In this document: positions 28,110 to 36,805 of the stretch, in pieces
Position numbering within the stretch: the stretch's first letter is position 1
Layout of the letters: each line of letters opens with the position of its first letter
Source: Pseudomonadota bacterium
GTDB taxonomy: Bacteria > Desulfobacterota > Desulfovibrionia > Desulfovibrionales > Desulfomicrobiaceae
DNA: 64,000 nt
Direction of reading: 5' to 3'
Assembly (NCBI GenBank): GCA_018902545.1
Contig: JAHIQM010000002.1
Span: 1-64,000 of the forward strand
Program-made: the position numbers and the translations under genes
The notes under the pieces: generated by a model
Told to the model about the DNA's origin: nothing
The model's input: only the letters and a program-made list of their open reading frames with translations
Database searches by the model: none

Positions 28110-28142
28110 GGCCCTCTTCAAAGCCCCGCCAGAGCGCGGCCT

Positions 28143-29627
28143 TCACCGCTTGCCCCCGAAAAGCGAACCCAGCACTCCCCGGAGAATCTCGCGGCCCAGC
28201 CGACTGCCGATGGTCCGCGCCGCGCTTTTGACCATGGCCTCGCCCACGCCTTGCCTGCGTCCGGACCCGGAAAACCAGCCTCCGTCCTGCCTGGCGTCCT
28301 TTTTCTCATCCTGCTTCGCTTCTTGAGCCCGGATCATGGATTCCCGCGCCCTGACCTGCAACAGTTCGAAAGCCGACTCCCGGTCCAGGACCGCATCATA
28401 GCGCCCTTTGAGCGGCGAGCGTGACAGGATCGTCTGCCGTTCCTGGTCCGACAGCGGGCCAATGCGCGAACCGGGAGGGCGGATCAGAATCTTTTCGACC
28501 ATGCCCGGTCGGCCCTTCTCGTCAAGGGCGGAAACCAGCGCCTCGCCAGTGCCCAGCGCGACGATGGCCTCGCCGGTATCAAACGCGGGATTGGCGCGAA
28601 AGCTTGCGGCCACGGACCGTACGGCCTTTTGCTCCTTGGGAGTGTATGCACGCAGGGCGTGCTGAATCTTGAGCCCCAGCTGCCCGAGAATCTGTTCCGG
28701 GACATCGGCGGGACTCTGGGTGATGAAATAGATGCCCACGCCTTTGGAGCGAATCAGGCGGACCACCTGCTCGATCTTGTCCACCAGGGCTTTGGGCGCA
28801 TTGTCGAAAAGCAGATGGGCTTCGTCAAAAAAGAAGACCATGACGGGCTTTTCCGGATTGCCAACCTCCGGCAGCTGCTCGAAGAGTTCGGCCAGCAGCC
28901 ACAGCAAAAATGTCGCGTAGATCTTGGGCGAGCGGGACATGAGGCTTGAGGCATCGAGGATCGAGACAACGCCGGTGCCCGAAAAATCCACATGCATGAG
29001 ATCGGCCAGGCTCACCGCTGGCTCGCCGAAAAAGATGTCCCCGCCCTGCTCCTCAAGCACCAGGAGTTGCCGCTGCAAGGCGCCGACACTGGCAGCGCTG
29101 ATATTGCCGTAGGTCCCGCGCAGCTCGGCCGCGTTTTCGGACATGAATTGCAGCATGGCCCGCAGGTCTTTGAGATCAAGGAGCAACAGGCCCTGCTCGT
29201 CGGCGATGCGGAAACAGGCGTACAAAATCCCGCTCTGAGTCTCGTTCACATCCAACAGCGAAGAGAGAAGCAGCGGTCCCATCTCGGAGATCGTGCTGCG
29301 CAAGGGATGGCCGCTTCGGCCAAAAACGTCCCAAAAGATCACAGGACAGCCCTGAAAGGAAAAATTTTCGGCAGGCATGACAGCCAGCCGCTCGTCGATC
29401 TTGGGATGGGGCGTACCGGCCGTCGCGATACCTGAAAGATCGCCCTTTATGTCGGCCGCAAAGACTGGAACCCCCATCCGCGCGTAGCTTTCCGCCAGCA
29501 CCTGCAGGGTGACCGTCTTGCCCGTGCCCGTGGCGCCGGTCACCAGGCCGTGGCGATTCCCCAAACGGCCAAGCTGATACAGCCCCTGCCCGTCGGCTCC
29601 GCCAATCAAGAAATCCGCTGCGCTCAT
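28143..29627 (-). CDS. HerA-like ATPase (DUF853, YjgR family)
   Basis: Hexameric HerA/FtsK-type P-loop ATPase of the YjgR branch. Walker A is VTGATGTGKTVTLQV near residue 33; Walker B is VMVFFFDEAHLLFD near 275. Motifs SADVPEQILGQLGLKIQHALRAY-type residues follow in the C-terminal half, and the tail is Gly/Arg-rich. 494 aa. The ATG at 29627 has AAGGAGG upstream. No nurA or SIR2 partner is adjacent, so it is not a typical repair or defence pair. Its cellular role is unknown. Confidence 0.88.
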   Translation of the reverse strand: MSAADFLIGGADGQGLYQLGRLGNRHGLVTGATGTGKTVTLQVLAESYARMGVPVFAADIKGDLSGIATAGTPHPKIDERLAVMPAENFSFQGCPVIFWDVFGRSGHPLRSTISEMGPLLLSSLLDVNETQSGILYACFRIADEQGLLLLDLKDLRAMLQFMSENAAELRGTYGNISAASVGALQRQLLVLEEQGGDIFFGEPAVSLADLMHVDFSGTGVVSILDASSLMSRSPKIYATFLLWLLAELFEQLPEVGNPEKPVMVFFFDEAHLLFDNAPKALVDKIEQVVRLIRSKGVGIYFITQSPADVPEQILGQLGLKIQHALRAYTPKEQKAVRSVAASFRANPAFDTGEAIVALGTGEALVSALDEKGRPGMVEKILIRPPGSRIGPLSDQERQTILSRSPLKGRYDAVLDRESAFELLQVRARESMIRAQEAKQDEKKDARQDGGWFSGSGRRQGVGEAMVKSAARTIGSRLGREILRGVLGSLFGGKR

Positions 29628-29822
29628 GGCCCCTCCTTGCGGGTACGTCCCGGTCTGTTTATTTCCGTGCACATATCAAAGTGAATCCGAAAAACAAAGG
29701 CCATTGACTTGCTCCGAAAGCCCCGCCACAACAGGCTGCGACACAACGTGCATCCCTGCGCCAGCCCCAGAGTACGCGGGTGTTCCAGAAAGCAACCTCA
29801 ACCACCTGTAATTCGGACTAAT

Positions 29823-31541
29823 ATGATCAAGATTAATCCCTGCCCCAAAGGCTACGTCACGGACCTGGACAAGACCTGCACCCCCGAAGAGACAGTCACC
29901 AGGGCGAAAGCGGCCCTGGACGCCTCAGGAAAACGCATTCTGGCCCAGACCCGGCGCATCGACACCGGGCGTCTTGGCATCCCCGTCTACATGTCGGTCT
30001 GCGGCGAGGACGCGCGCGGCATCATGCCCACCCGCAAGCAGATGGGCAAAGGGGCCTCCGTTTCCCAGGCCGAAGCCTCGGCGCTCATGGAACTGGCGGA
30101 GCGGTTCAGCTATTTTTCCTTTTGGGACAACCCCACCAATTTCAAGCCCATGACCTGGTCCGAAGCGGGGCAGGCCTTCGGTGACAACCTCCTGCCGATC
30201 TCCTTTGTGATCCAGTCCGTGGGGGACAGGGTCGGCGAGGAAGAGGCGGCGCGCATCCTCAGCCTGCTGCCCTGGCGTTTCGCCCCGGTCACGGACATCG
30301 GGGGGAGCCGTGAATACATGGCCCCACTGGACTGGTTCAAAAAGCTCAACGAATTCAACGGATCCTCCGCTGGAAACACCCTGGAGGAGTCCATGCTCCA
30401 GGGCGGATGCGAACTGGTCGAGCGCCATGTCTGCGCCGTCATCGACCGCACCCGGCAGGAAACCCCGAACATCGATCCGGCTTCTTTCAGCGATCCGGTA
30501 CTGATCGACCTGTACGAAAAATTCACCGCCAAGGGTCTTAAAGTCTGGCTCAAGGATTTCAGCCTGGGCCTGCCCGTGCCCACTGTGGCGGCCCTGGTCA
30601 TGGACCCGGGCACCTTCCCGCACAAAAGCGAGATCGTGTTCACGGCGGGCACGGCCTCATCGCCCGAGAAGGCCGCCATCCGCGCCCTGACGGAAATCGC
30701 CCAGCTCGGCGGAGATTTCGAGACGTGCAGCAATTACGAAGCCTCCGGCCTGTCCAAATTCACCCACCCCGAGCAGTTTGCCTGGCTGACCAGCGGGGAG
30801 GACGTCTCCATCCACTCCCTGCCGTCCAACACGGACGCGGACATCGCCGCCGAACTCCTGAATTTCTGCGCGCGCCTCAAGGACCAGGGCTTCACGTTCT
30901 TTTCCGTGGACACCACGCTTGAGGAACTTGGCATCCCCGCCAACTACAACTTCGTCCCCGGCTTCCTGTTCCGGGAACGCACGCCCATGGCTTCCCTGGG
31001 CCTGTTCGTCGGACGCGTGCTGGCCGAAGACATGGATCCGCAAGAGGCCCTCGCTGGGCTTGATGTCCTGGAACAAATCCAGCCCGACGCCCACTACCTG
31101 CCCTTTTTCCGGGGTCTGGTAGCCCTTCGCCAGGGCGAGATCGACCAGGCGGCGGTCTGGTTCGCGCGCGCCGAGCCCCTGCAGCCCGAGACCGACGACC
31201 GGGGACTGGCCGCGTTCTACCAAGCCTACGCCCTGTCCCAGCAGGGACAATGGGCCCAGACCATCCCTCACCTGGACCGCGCCGTGGGACACTGCCCCGA
31301 GGTCAAGGAGTACTTCAATCTGCGCGGAGTGGCCTATTTCAAGCAGCAGGCGTATGCAGGGGCGGCGGCCAATTTCGAACTGGCCCTGGCCCTCGACAAC
31401 GGCTCGGCCATGGACCTGGCCAATCTGGGCTTGTGTCATAAGTTCATGAATAATACGGACAAGGCGCGGGAACTTCTGAGCGAAGCGCTGGCCCTCGACC
31501 CGGATCTGGAATTCGCCCGCACACACCTGAACGAACTTTAA
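29823..31541 (+). CDS. YcaO-domain protein with C-terminal TPR repeats
   Basis: 572 aa. Residues from about 20 to 390 form a YcaO domain. It has the two ExxER ATP-binding elements (ASALMELAERFSYF, then CELVERHVCAVIDR) and TASSPEKAAIRALTEIAQ. From about residue 410 there are three or four tetratricopeptide repeats (for example VEYF-type unit EYFNLRGVAYFKQQAYAGAA). No PxPxP tail is present. The chosen ATG lacks a strong ribosome-binding site and gives MIKINPCPKGY; an upstream extension reads as low-quality coding. The next gene, MoaE-like, starts 18 bases later. Confidence 0.87.
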   Translation: MIKINPCPKGYVTDLDKTCTPEETVTRAKAALDASGKRILAQTRRIDTGRLGIPVYMSVCGEDARGIMPTRKQMGKGASVSQAEASALMELAERFSYFSFWDNPTNFKPMTWSEAGQAFGDNLLPISFVIQSVGDRVGEEEAARILSLLPWRFAPVTDIGGSREYMAPLDWFKKLNEFNGSSAGNTLEESMLQGGCELVERHVCAVIDRTRQETPNIDPASFSDPVLIDLYEKFTAKGLKVWLKDFSLGLPVPTVAALVMDPGTFPHKSEIVFTAGTASSPEKAAIRALTEIAQLGGDFETCSNYEASGLSKFTHPEQFAWLTSGEDVSIHSLPSNTDADIAAELLNFCARLKDQGFTFFSVDTTLEELGIPANYNFVPGFLFRERTPMASLGLFVGRVLAEDMDPQEALAGLDVLEQIQPDAHYLPFFRGLVALRQGEIDQAAVWFARAEPLQPETDDRGLAAFYQAYALSQQGQWAQTIPHLDRAVGHCPEVKEYFNLRGVAYFKQQAYAGAAANFELALALDNGSAMDLANLGLCHKFMNNTDKARELLSEALALDPDLEFARTHLNEL

Positions 31542-31559
31542 CGTCTGCAGGAGGACAAC

Positions 31560-31922
31560 ATGGATATCAGCAAGAGAATCGCCGAACTGAAGACCGAACC
31601 CGGATTCCGGGAAAACGTGGGCATGGTCCTGGTACATAACGGAGTGGTCCGCGCCTGGTCGCGCAAGGACAAGTCCGAGGTCGGCAGGGTCAAAATCGAG
31701 GTCGATCAGGCCAAGGTCGAGGCCATCCGCGCCGAAATCGAAGCACGCCCCGGAATCTTCAGGGTCGTGGCCGAAGCCAGAAGCGGCGAATACGAGCCCG
31801 GCGATGATCTGCTCTTCCTCATCGTGACCGGCGACATCCGCGAAAACGTCAAACCCGCCCTGAGTGATCTGCTGGACCGGGTCAAGGCCGAAGCGGTTTC
31901 CAAACAGGAATTCGCCCAATAA
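31560..31922 (+). CDS. MoaE-like protein (molybdopterin synthase large-subunit homologue)
   Basis: 120 aa. The fold signature resembles MoaE: GMVLVHNGVVRAWSR near residue 21, and GEYEPGDDLLFLIVTGD near 80. A tail with VSKQEF could align with the catalytic (K/R)KE motif. The segment that binds precursor Z in true MoaE is diverged. AGGAGG precedes the ATG. It sits in a pair with the YcaO-TPR gene rather than with moaD, so a sulfur-transfer role with YcaO is possible; that is inference. Confidence 0.7.
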   Translation: MDISKRIAELKTEPGFRENVGMVLVHNGVVRAWSRKDKSEVGRVKIEVDQAKVEAIRAEIEARPGIFRVVAEARSGEYEPGDDLLFLIVTGDIRENVKPALSDLLDRVKAEAVSKQEFAQ

Positions 31923-31941
31923 AATGGAGAACCCCGATCCC

Positions 31942-33534
31942 ATGAAGCGTCAAACCCTCTTCACGCTGGTCATCTCGATCATTCTTGGCGTCTTCCTGGC
32001 TGTGTCCGCAGCCGCCACGGCGGCTTCGGACGCTCCGACGCCCACCGGCGGCACGGCCTTCGACTACGCCTGGCTCAAGGGCCGTGCCCGGGCCCTGGCC
32101 GCCACGCCCCACGTCAGCCACGAAGGTGAACTGCCGGGGATCCTGCAGAACCTGACCTGGGACGACTACATGCAGCTCTCCTTCGACCCGGAGCACGCGC
32201 TCTGGCAGGACGGCAATGCCCTCTTCCGTGCCGAGCTGTTCCATCTTGGCCTGTATTTCCGGACTCCCATCACCCTCTATGAACTCGAGGACGGCAAGGT
32301 CAAAGAGATCGACTACACCCCCGACCTTTTCAAATACAGAAACTCCGGGATCAAGGGCAAGGACCTGCCCAAAGACCTCGGCTTCGCCGGATTCCGCTTC
32401 CGCTATCATACCGACTGGAACCGCGACCTGGTGGCCTTTCTGGGCGCAAGCTACTTCCGCGCGGTGGGCGGAGAGATGCAGTACGGCCTTTCCGCCCGTG
32501 GCCTGGCCGTGGACACGGCCCTGCCGCGGGCCGAGGAATTCCCGCTTTTTACGCACTTCTGGCTGGAAAAGCCCCATCCGGGAAGCGACACCGCCACGGT
32601 CTACGCCCTGCTCGACTCGCCCAGCGTTACCGGCGCGTACCGCTTCGACATCCGCCCGGGCCAGACCACGGCCATGAAGGTGGACGCGGCGCTGTACCCG
32701 CGCAAAGCCATCGAACGTCTCGGTGTGGCGCCCCTGACCAGCATGTTCCTGCACGGCGAGAACGACCGCCGCATGGGGTACGACTGGCGTGCGGAGATAC
32801 ACGACTCCGACGGGCTGGCCATCCACAACGGCAACGGGGAATGGATCTGGCGGCCGCTGGAAAACCCGCCCTTCCTGCGCTTCAACGCATTCATGGACCA
32901 GGGCCCGCGCGGCTTCGGCCTGTTTCAGCGCGACCAGAACTTCGACCACTACCAGGATGACGGCGTGTTCTACGACAAGCGCCCGAGCCTGTGGGTCGAA
33001 CCTGTGGGAGACTGGGGCGCGGGCTCGGTGCAGCTGGTGGAGATCCCCCACGTCGATGAAACCTTTGACAACATCGTGGCTTTCTGGAACCCCGCCGCCC
33101 CGGTGGAGCCCGGCCAGGAGCTGCTCTACAGCTACAATCTGTACTGGGGCACCAATCCGCCTAGGCCGGGCAACCTGGCCCATGTGGTCGACACCTTCAC
33201 AGGCCTTGGCGGCGTGGTCGGAAAAAAACGCGAATATTACAGCAAGCGTTTCGCCGTGGACTTCGCCGGCGGCGACATGGCCATGATCGCGAGGGACGCC
33301 AAGATCACGCCGGTCCTGAGCACCTCGGCCGGACGCATCGAAATCACCTCGGTGCGCCCTCAGCACGCCATAAACGGCTTCCGCTGCATGTTCGACGTGG
33401 TCCCGCCCGACCAGACCCAGAACCCCATCGACCTGCGCCTGCACCTAGAGGCCGACGGCCGCCGCATCAGCGAAACCTGGGTCTACCAGATGACGCCCCC
33501 CGCCATGGAAGAACGCAAGCTCTACAACCCCTGA
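31942..33534 (+). CDS. opgG: periplasmic glucan biosynthesis protein (OpgG/MdoG family)
   Basis: Periplasmic protein for osmoregulated glucan synthesis. A signal peptide covers about residues 1-28 (LVISIILGVFLAVSAAA). The OpgG beta-sandwich follows with FDYAWLKGRARALAATP, TWDDYMQLSFDPEHALW, LFHLGLYF, and DQNFDHYQDDGVFYDKRPS near residue 330. 530 aa, full length. The ATG at 31942 gives a proper signal peptide and has GGAGA upstream; an ATG 18 bases earlier is the alternative. No opgH glucosyltransferase gene is in the window. OpgD is also possible by family. Confidence 0.9.
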   Translation: MKRQTLFTLVISIILGVFLAVSAAATAASDAPTPTGGTAFDYAWLKGRARALAATPHVSHEGELPGILQNLTWDDYMQLSFDPEHALWQDGNALFRAELFHLGLYFRTPITLYELEDGKVKEIDYTPDLFKYRNSGIKGKDLPKDLGFAGFRFRYHTDWNRDLVAFLGASYFRAVGGEMQYGLSARGLAVDTALPRAEEFPLFTHFWLEKPHPGSDTATVYALLDSPSVTGAYRFDIRPGQTTAMKVDAALYPRKAIERLGVAPLTSMFLHGENDRRMGYDWRAEIHDSDGLAIHNGNGEWIWRPLENPPFLRFNAFMDQGPRGFGLFQRDQNFDHYQDDGVFYDKRPSLWVEPVGDWGAGSVQLVEIPHVDETFDNIVAFWNPAAPVEPGQELLYSYNLYWGTNPPRPGNLAHVVDTFTGLGGVVGKKREYYSKRFAVDFAGGDMAMIARDAKITPVLSTSAGRIEITSVRPQHAINGFRCMFDVVPPDQTQNPIDLRLHLEADGRRISETWVYQMTPPAMEERKLYNP

Positions 33535-33603
33535 TTCGCGGGCAGGAACCATATAAAGAACATAGTACCAAATCCAATGTGAATAATCGCAAAAACCACA
33601 CAA

Positions 33604-33678
33604 GTCATTTCCGCGAAGGCCAAAATCCATTCTTTTCGGTCAGTTAAAGACATGGATCCCCGCCTTCGCGGGGATGAC
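33604..33678. repeat. palindromic intergenic repeat (imperfect 27-bp inverted repeat)
   Basis: Left arm 33604-33630 and right arm 33652-33678 are imperfect inverted copies. The right arm contains an internal perfect palindrome, ATCCCCGC(CTT)CGCGGGGAT-like. The type GTCATCCCCGCGAAGGCGGG is a widespread small intergenic repeat in proteobacteria. It lies between convergent opgG and the glycosyltransferase 2 gene. Confidence 0.6.
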
Positions 33679-33702
33679 ATTTTATTTTTGCAACGACCTC
33701 TA

Positions 33703-33738
33703 AAAAAGGGCTTTGGCACCCACGCCAAAGCCCTTTTT
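33703..33738. terminator. bidirectional intrinsic terminator
   Basis: A perfect 15-bp stem, A5GGGCTTTGGC with GCCAAAGCCCT5, around a 6-base loop gives T-tracts on both strands. It serves opgG and the convergent glycosyltransferase gene. Confidence 0.9.
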
Positions 33739-33769
33739 CTCGATCAAGTCATTGCGGACATCCGTTTCG

Positions 33770-34600
33770 TCAAAAGCCGCGCAAGAACTCAGCGGCCAGC
33801 TCCCGCACCCGCACCGCCTCTTCGTCCTTGCCGTGCTTGATGCATCCCTGGGCATAGAGCCGGACCCGCTCCGCCAGCGCCGCCACGACGCTGCGTCGCT
33901 GCTCTGCCGTGAGTTCAAAGTGGCGCAGCAGGTCGAGCATGGCGTAGACGCGGTACAGATCAAGGCCAATGATGCGACGCGAAAGCTGATCCGCGTGCCC
34001 CCCGGTCTTGACGACCAGGGCCTCGGGCACAAGGCCCACAGGGTAGCGCACCCCGACCCGCAGCCACAGGCTGTAATCCTCGCAGGCGGGCAGCCTCTCG
34101 TCAAAAGGCCCCAGCTCGTTCCACAGGGCCCGGGTAAACATGACGCAGGACGGGCTGATCAGGCACAATTCCAGGGAACGCTCCAGAAACCATCCGGCGG
34201 GCTTGACGTGCTTGAAGCGGGGGTTGACCCTTTGCCCGTTCCTGATCCAGATTTCGTCCGTCTGGCAGATCGCAAACCCGCTCTCGGCCATGAACCGGAC
34301 CTGCTTTTCAAGCTTGTCCGGCATCCAGTAGTCATCTGAGTCCAGAAGCGCGATGAGCCTTCCGCGGCTGGCTGCGATGCCCCGGTTGCGAGCGGAGCTG
34401 ACCCCTTTATTTTCCTGGTGCATTCCCGTAAGCCGGGGATCGTCGAATTCGGCCAGCACCTTTGCCGTGGCATCGGTGGAGCCGTCGTCAACGACAATGA
34501 GCTCAAGATCGGTCCAGGTCTGCCCCAGCACGGAGGCAATGGCCCGGCCCAGAACTTCCGCCCGGTTGTGGGTGGGGATAATCACGGAAACGTATGTCAT
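33770..34600 (-). CDS. glycosyltransferase family 2
   Basis: 276-aa inverting GT-A enzyme. The N terminus VSVIIPTHNRAEVLGRAIAS and the VVDDGSTDAT nucleotide-binding segment are typical. The metal-binding DSDD (LIALLDSDDYW) lies near residue 90, and the acceptor loop ACEDYSLWLR near 175. The ATG at 34600 interlocks with the ATG of the divergent neighbour (bases 34598-34601, CATG). An ATG three codons upstream is an alternative. Presumed role is surface glycan or LPS core synthesis with the next three genes. Confidence 0.9.
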   Translation of the reverse strand: MTYVSVIIPTHNRAEVLGRAIASVLGQTWTDLELIVVDDGSTDATAKVLAEFDDPRLTGMHQENKGVSSARNRGIAASRGRLIALLDSDDYWMPDKLEKQVRFMAESGFAICQTDEIWIRNGQRVNPRFKHVKPAGWFLERSLELCLISPSCVMFTRALWNELGPFDERLPACEDYSLWLRVGVRYPVGLVPEALVVKTGGHADQLSRRIIGLDLYRVYAMLDLLRHFELTAEQRRSVVAALAERVRLYAQGCIKHGKDEEAVRVRELAAEFLRGF

Positions 34601-35699
34601 GAGAAGCATCCAGGTCGTCAATGTCCGCTGGTTCAATGCCACAGCCTGGTACGGGATGTACCTGAGTCGCCTCCTGCTGGAAGGCGGCCATGAGGTGCTG
34701 GTCCTGGGCCTGCCGGACACCCTGTCCGCCCGCAAGGGTGAGGAATGGGGGCTGCCCATGCGGCTCATGGACCTGAACACGGCCACGCCCTGGGGCATAG
34801 CCGCGCTGTACGGCAAACTCAAGCGGCTGGTGACTGAATTCAAACCCGATGTGGTCAACTGCCACCGGGGCGAGAGCTACCTGCTCTGGGGCCTGCTCAA
34901 AAGGGAGCTGGGGAGTTTCAGGCTGGTCCGCACCCGCGGCGACCAGCGGCTGCCGAGGGCCAACATCGTCAACCGCTGGCTGCATAATGATGTCAGCAGT
35001 GCGGTCATCACCACCAATTCGCCCATGAACCGCCATTTCCAAGACGTCTTCAAGGTGCCACAGGGCAAGCTGCACCAGATCCTCGGCGGGGTGGACACCA
35101 GCGTCTTTTACCCCGACCCGGCCGCCCGCGCCCGCATCAGGGCGGAGCTGGGGTACGGGGAAAATGATTTTGTCGTCGGCCTGCTCGGCCGCTTCGACCG
35201 GGTCAAGGGCCAGCACGAGCTGATCCGGGCCGTGGCCAGGCTACACGGACAGGGTATGACAAACATCCGCCTCCTGCTGCTCGGCTTTGACTCGGCCACG
35301 CCGGAATCCACCGTGCGCGGCTGGATCACCGAGCACGGCATCGATTCCATCACCGCCATCACGGGCAAGCGCCCCGATATCGCCGCCTGCCTGAACGCCC
35401 TGGACCTGGGCGTGGTCGCCTCGCTGTGGTCCGAGACCATTGCCCGGGCGGCGCTTGAGATCATGGCTACAGGCGTGCCGCTGGTCAGCACCGATGTAGG
35501 GGTCATGCCCGATCTGCTGAACTCGCAGGCCCTGTTCGGGGCCGGGGACGTGGACGCTTTGGCCAGCCGCATCCGCCTGGTGATGACAAACCCTGAGCTG
35601 GCCGAAGCCCTGCGCTGTGAGCAGCAACAGCGCATGCATGACCTTTCCGGCCACGATTTTCTGGCCAAGACCCTGGCCGTCTACGAGGGCATACTGTGA
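34599..35699 (+). CDS. glycosyltransferase family 4
   Basis: 366-aa GT-B enzyme. The N-terminal lobe has WYGMYLSRLLLEGGHEVLVL. The C-terminal lobe has VVGLLGRFDRVKGQHELIRA near residue 190 and the donor-binding EIMATGVPLVSTDVGVMPD near 285. The start overlaps the divergent GT2 start by two bases; no strong ribosome-binding site is seen. The stop codon overlaps the next gene's GTG by four bases. Confidence 0.9.
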   Translation: MRSIQVVNVRWFNATAWYGMYLSRLLLEGGHEVLVLGLPDTLSARKGEEWGLPMRLMDLNTATPWGIAALYGKLKRLVTEFKPDVVNCHRGESYLLWGLLKRELGSFRLVRTRGDQRLPRANIVNRWLHNDVSSAVITTNSPMNRHFQDVFKVPQGKLHQILGGVDTSVFYPDPAARARIRAELGYGENDFVVGLLGRFDRVKGQHELIRAVARLHGQGMTNIRLLLLGFDSATPESTVRGWITEHGIDSITAITGKRPDIAACLNALDLGVVASLWSETIARAALEIMATGVPLVSTDVGVMPDLLNSQALFGAGDVDALASRIRLVMTNPELAEALRCEQQQRMHDLSGHDFLAKTLAVYEGIL

Positions 35700-36805
35700 A
35701 GCGCGTGGCTTTGATGCTCCCCAAACTCAGCCGCTACGGCGGAGCTGAACAGTTCGGCTACCGCCTGGCCGAATATCTGGCCACGCAATGCGGCCGGGAA
35801 TTCGACGTGACCTTTATCTGCGCCAAACAGGACGGCCCCGCGCCAAAAGGCGTAAAGGTGATCCGGGTCGGCCGCCCCATCCCGGGCAAACTCGGCAAGG
35901 TGCTCTGGTTCGCGCTGGCCGCAGAGGTCGCCCGGCGCAGGGGAAAATTCGACGTGAGCGTAGGGCTTGGGAACACCGTATTCCAGGACATCGCACGGCT
36001 CTCCGGCGGGCCGACAAAACTTTTCTGGGACTACTCCATCAGCGCCTACGCTCCGGGACGGGAGCGCAACCTGAAATCTCTGGCCAGGCGGCTGTCTGCA
36101 GGCAAACAGCTCGGGCGCATCGTCGAAAACCTTTGTGTGCAGAACACTCCCATGCTGGTCGCCAACTCCGAGTTCGTACGCGACCTGACGATTAAGGCCC
36201 ACCCCCATCTCAAGCCTGACAGTATCCGTCTCATCTACAACAAACCGGACCTGATCCGCTTTTCTCCGGGCGATCCAGCCGACAAGGCGGAACTGCGCAG
36301 GCGCTTCGGCCTGCCGGACAATGCGGACCTCATCATCACGGCGGGCACCAATTTCCGTTTGAAGGGAGTTCATGTCCTGGTTCGAAGCCTGGCCCAGCTG
36401 CCATCTTCCTTCCACCTGGCAGTGGCTGGCGGACGCGGCAGCCGCGATTTGATCGGACTGGCCGAAAGCCTCGGAGTCGGGACCAGGGTCCATTTCCTGG
36501 GCCGGGTCGACGACATGCCCGCCCTGTATCAGGCCGCAGACATCTTCGTGCTGAACACCTTTTACGACGCCTGCGCCAACGCCGTGCTCGAAGCCCTGGC
36601 CTGCGGCCTGCCGACGATTTCCACGACCAGCAACGGCAGCTCCATCTTCCTGCGCCCCGAGGCGGTCGTCGACGACCCCACCGACGACAAGGCGCTGGCC
36701 GCCCGCATCCGGGCCCTCATCCACCACGGCTCCACCGCACGCGAGGGCTATGCGCCCTTGAGCGGCCTTGAGCCCTACGCCGACCTTATCCGGGAATTGT
36801 CATGA
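35696..36805 (+). CDS. glycosyltransferase family 4 (WaaG-like)
   Basis: 369 aa. The N-terminal lobe contains LPKLSRYGGAEQFGYRLAEY. The middle has IITAGTNFRLKGVHVLVRSL, and the donor site AVLEALACGLPTISTTSNGS lies near residue 302. It resembles LPS core glucosyltransferase WaaG in layout. The start is GTG in a GTGA overlap, and its stop overlaps the next ATG by four bases, so the three plus-strand genes form a coupled operon. Confidence 0.88.
   Translation: MKRVALMLPKLSRYGGAEQFGYRLAEYLATQCGREFDVTFICAKQDGPAPKGVKVIRVGRPIPGKLGKVLWFALAAEVARRRGKFDVSVGLGNTVFQDIARLSGGPTKLFWDYSISAYAPGRERNLKSLARRLSAGKQLGRIVENLCVQNTPMLVANSEFVRDLTIKAHPHLKPDSIRLIYNKPDLIRFSPGDPADKAELRRRFGLPDNADLIITAGTNFRLKGVHVLVRSLAQLPSSFHLAVAGGRGSRDLIGLAESLGVGTRVHFLGRVDDMPALYQAADIFVLNTFYDACANAVLEALACGLPTISTTSNGSSIFLRPEAVVDDPTDDKALAARIRALIHHGSTAREGYAPLSGLEPYADLIRELS

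Noticed and set aside
28143-29627. HerA-like ATPase as part of a HerA-based defence system
   Set aside because: It is of the DUF853/YjgR type with no SIR2, DUF4297 or nuclease partner; neighbours are housekeeping genes.
31882-33444. 520-codon minus-strand frame opposite opgG
   Set aside because: Antisense shadow of a clear OpgG gene.
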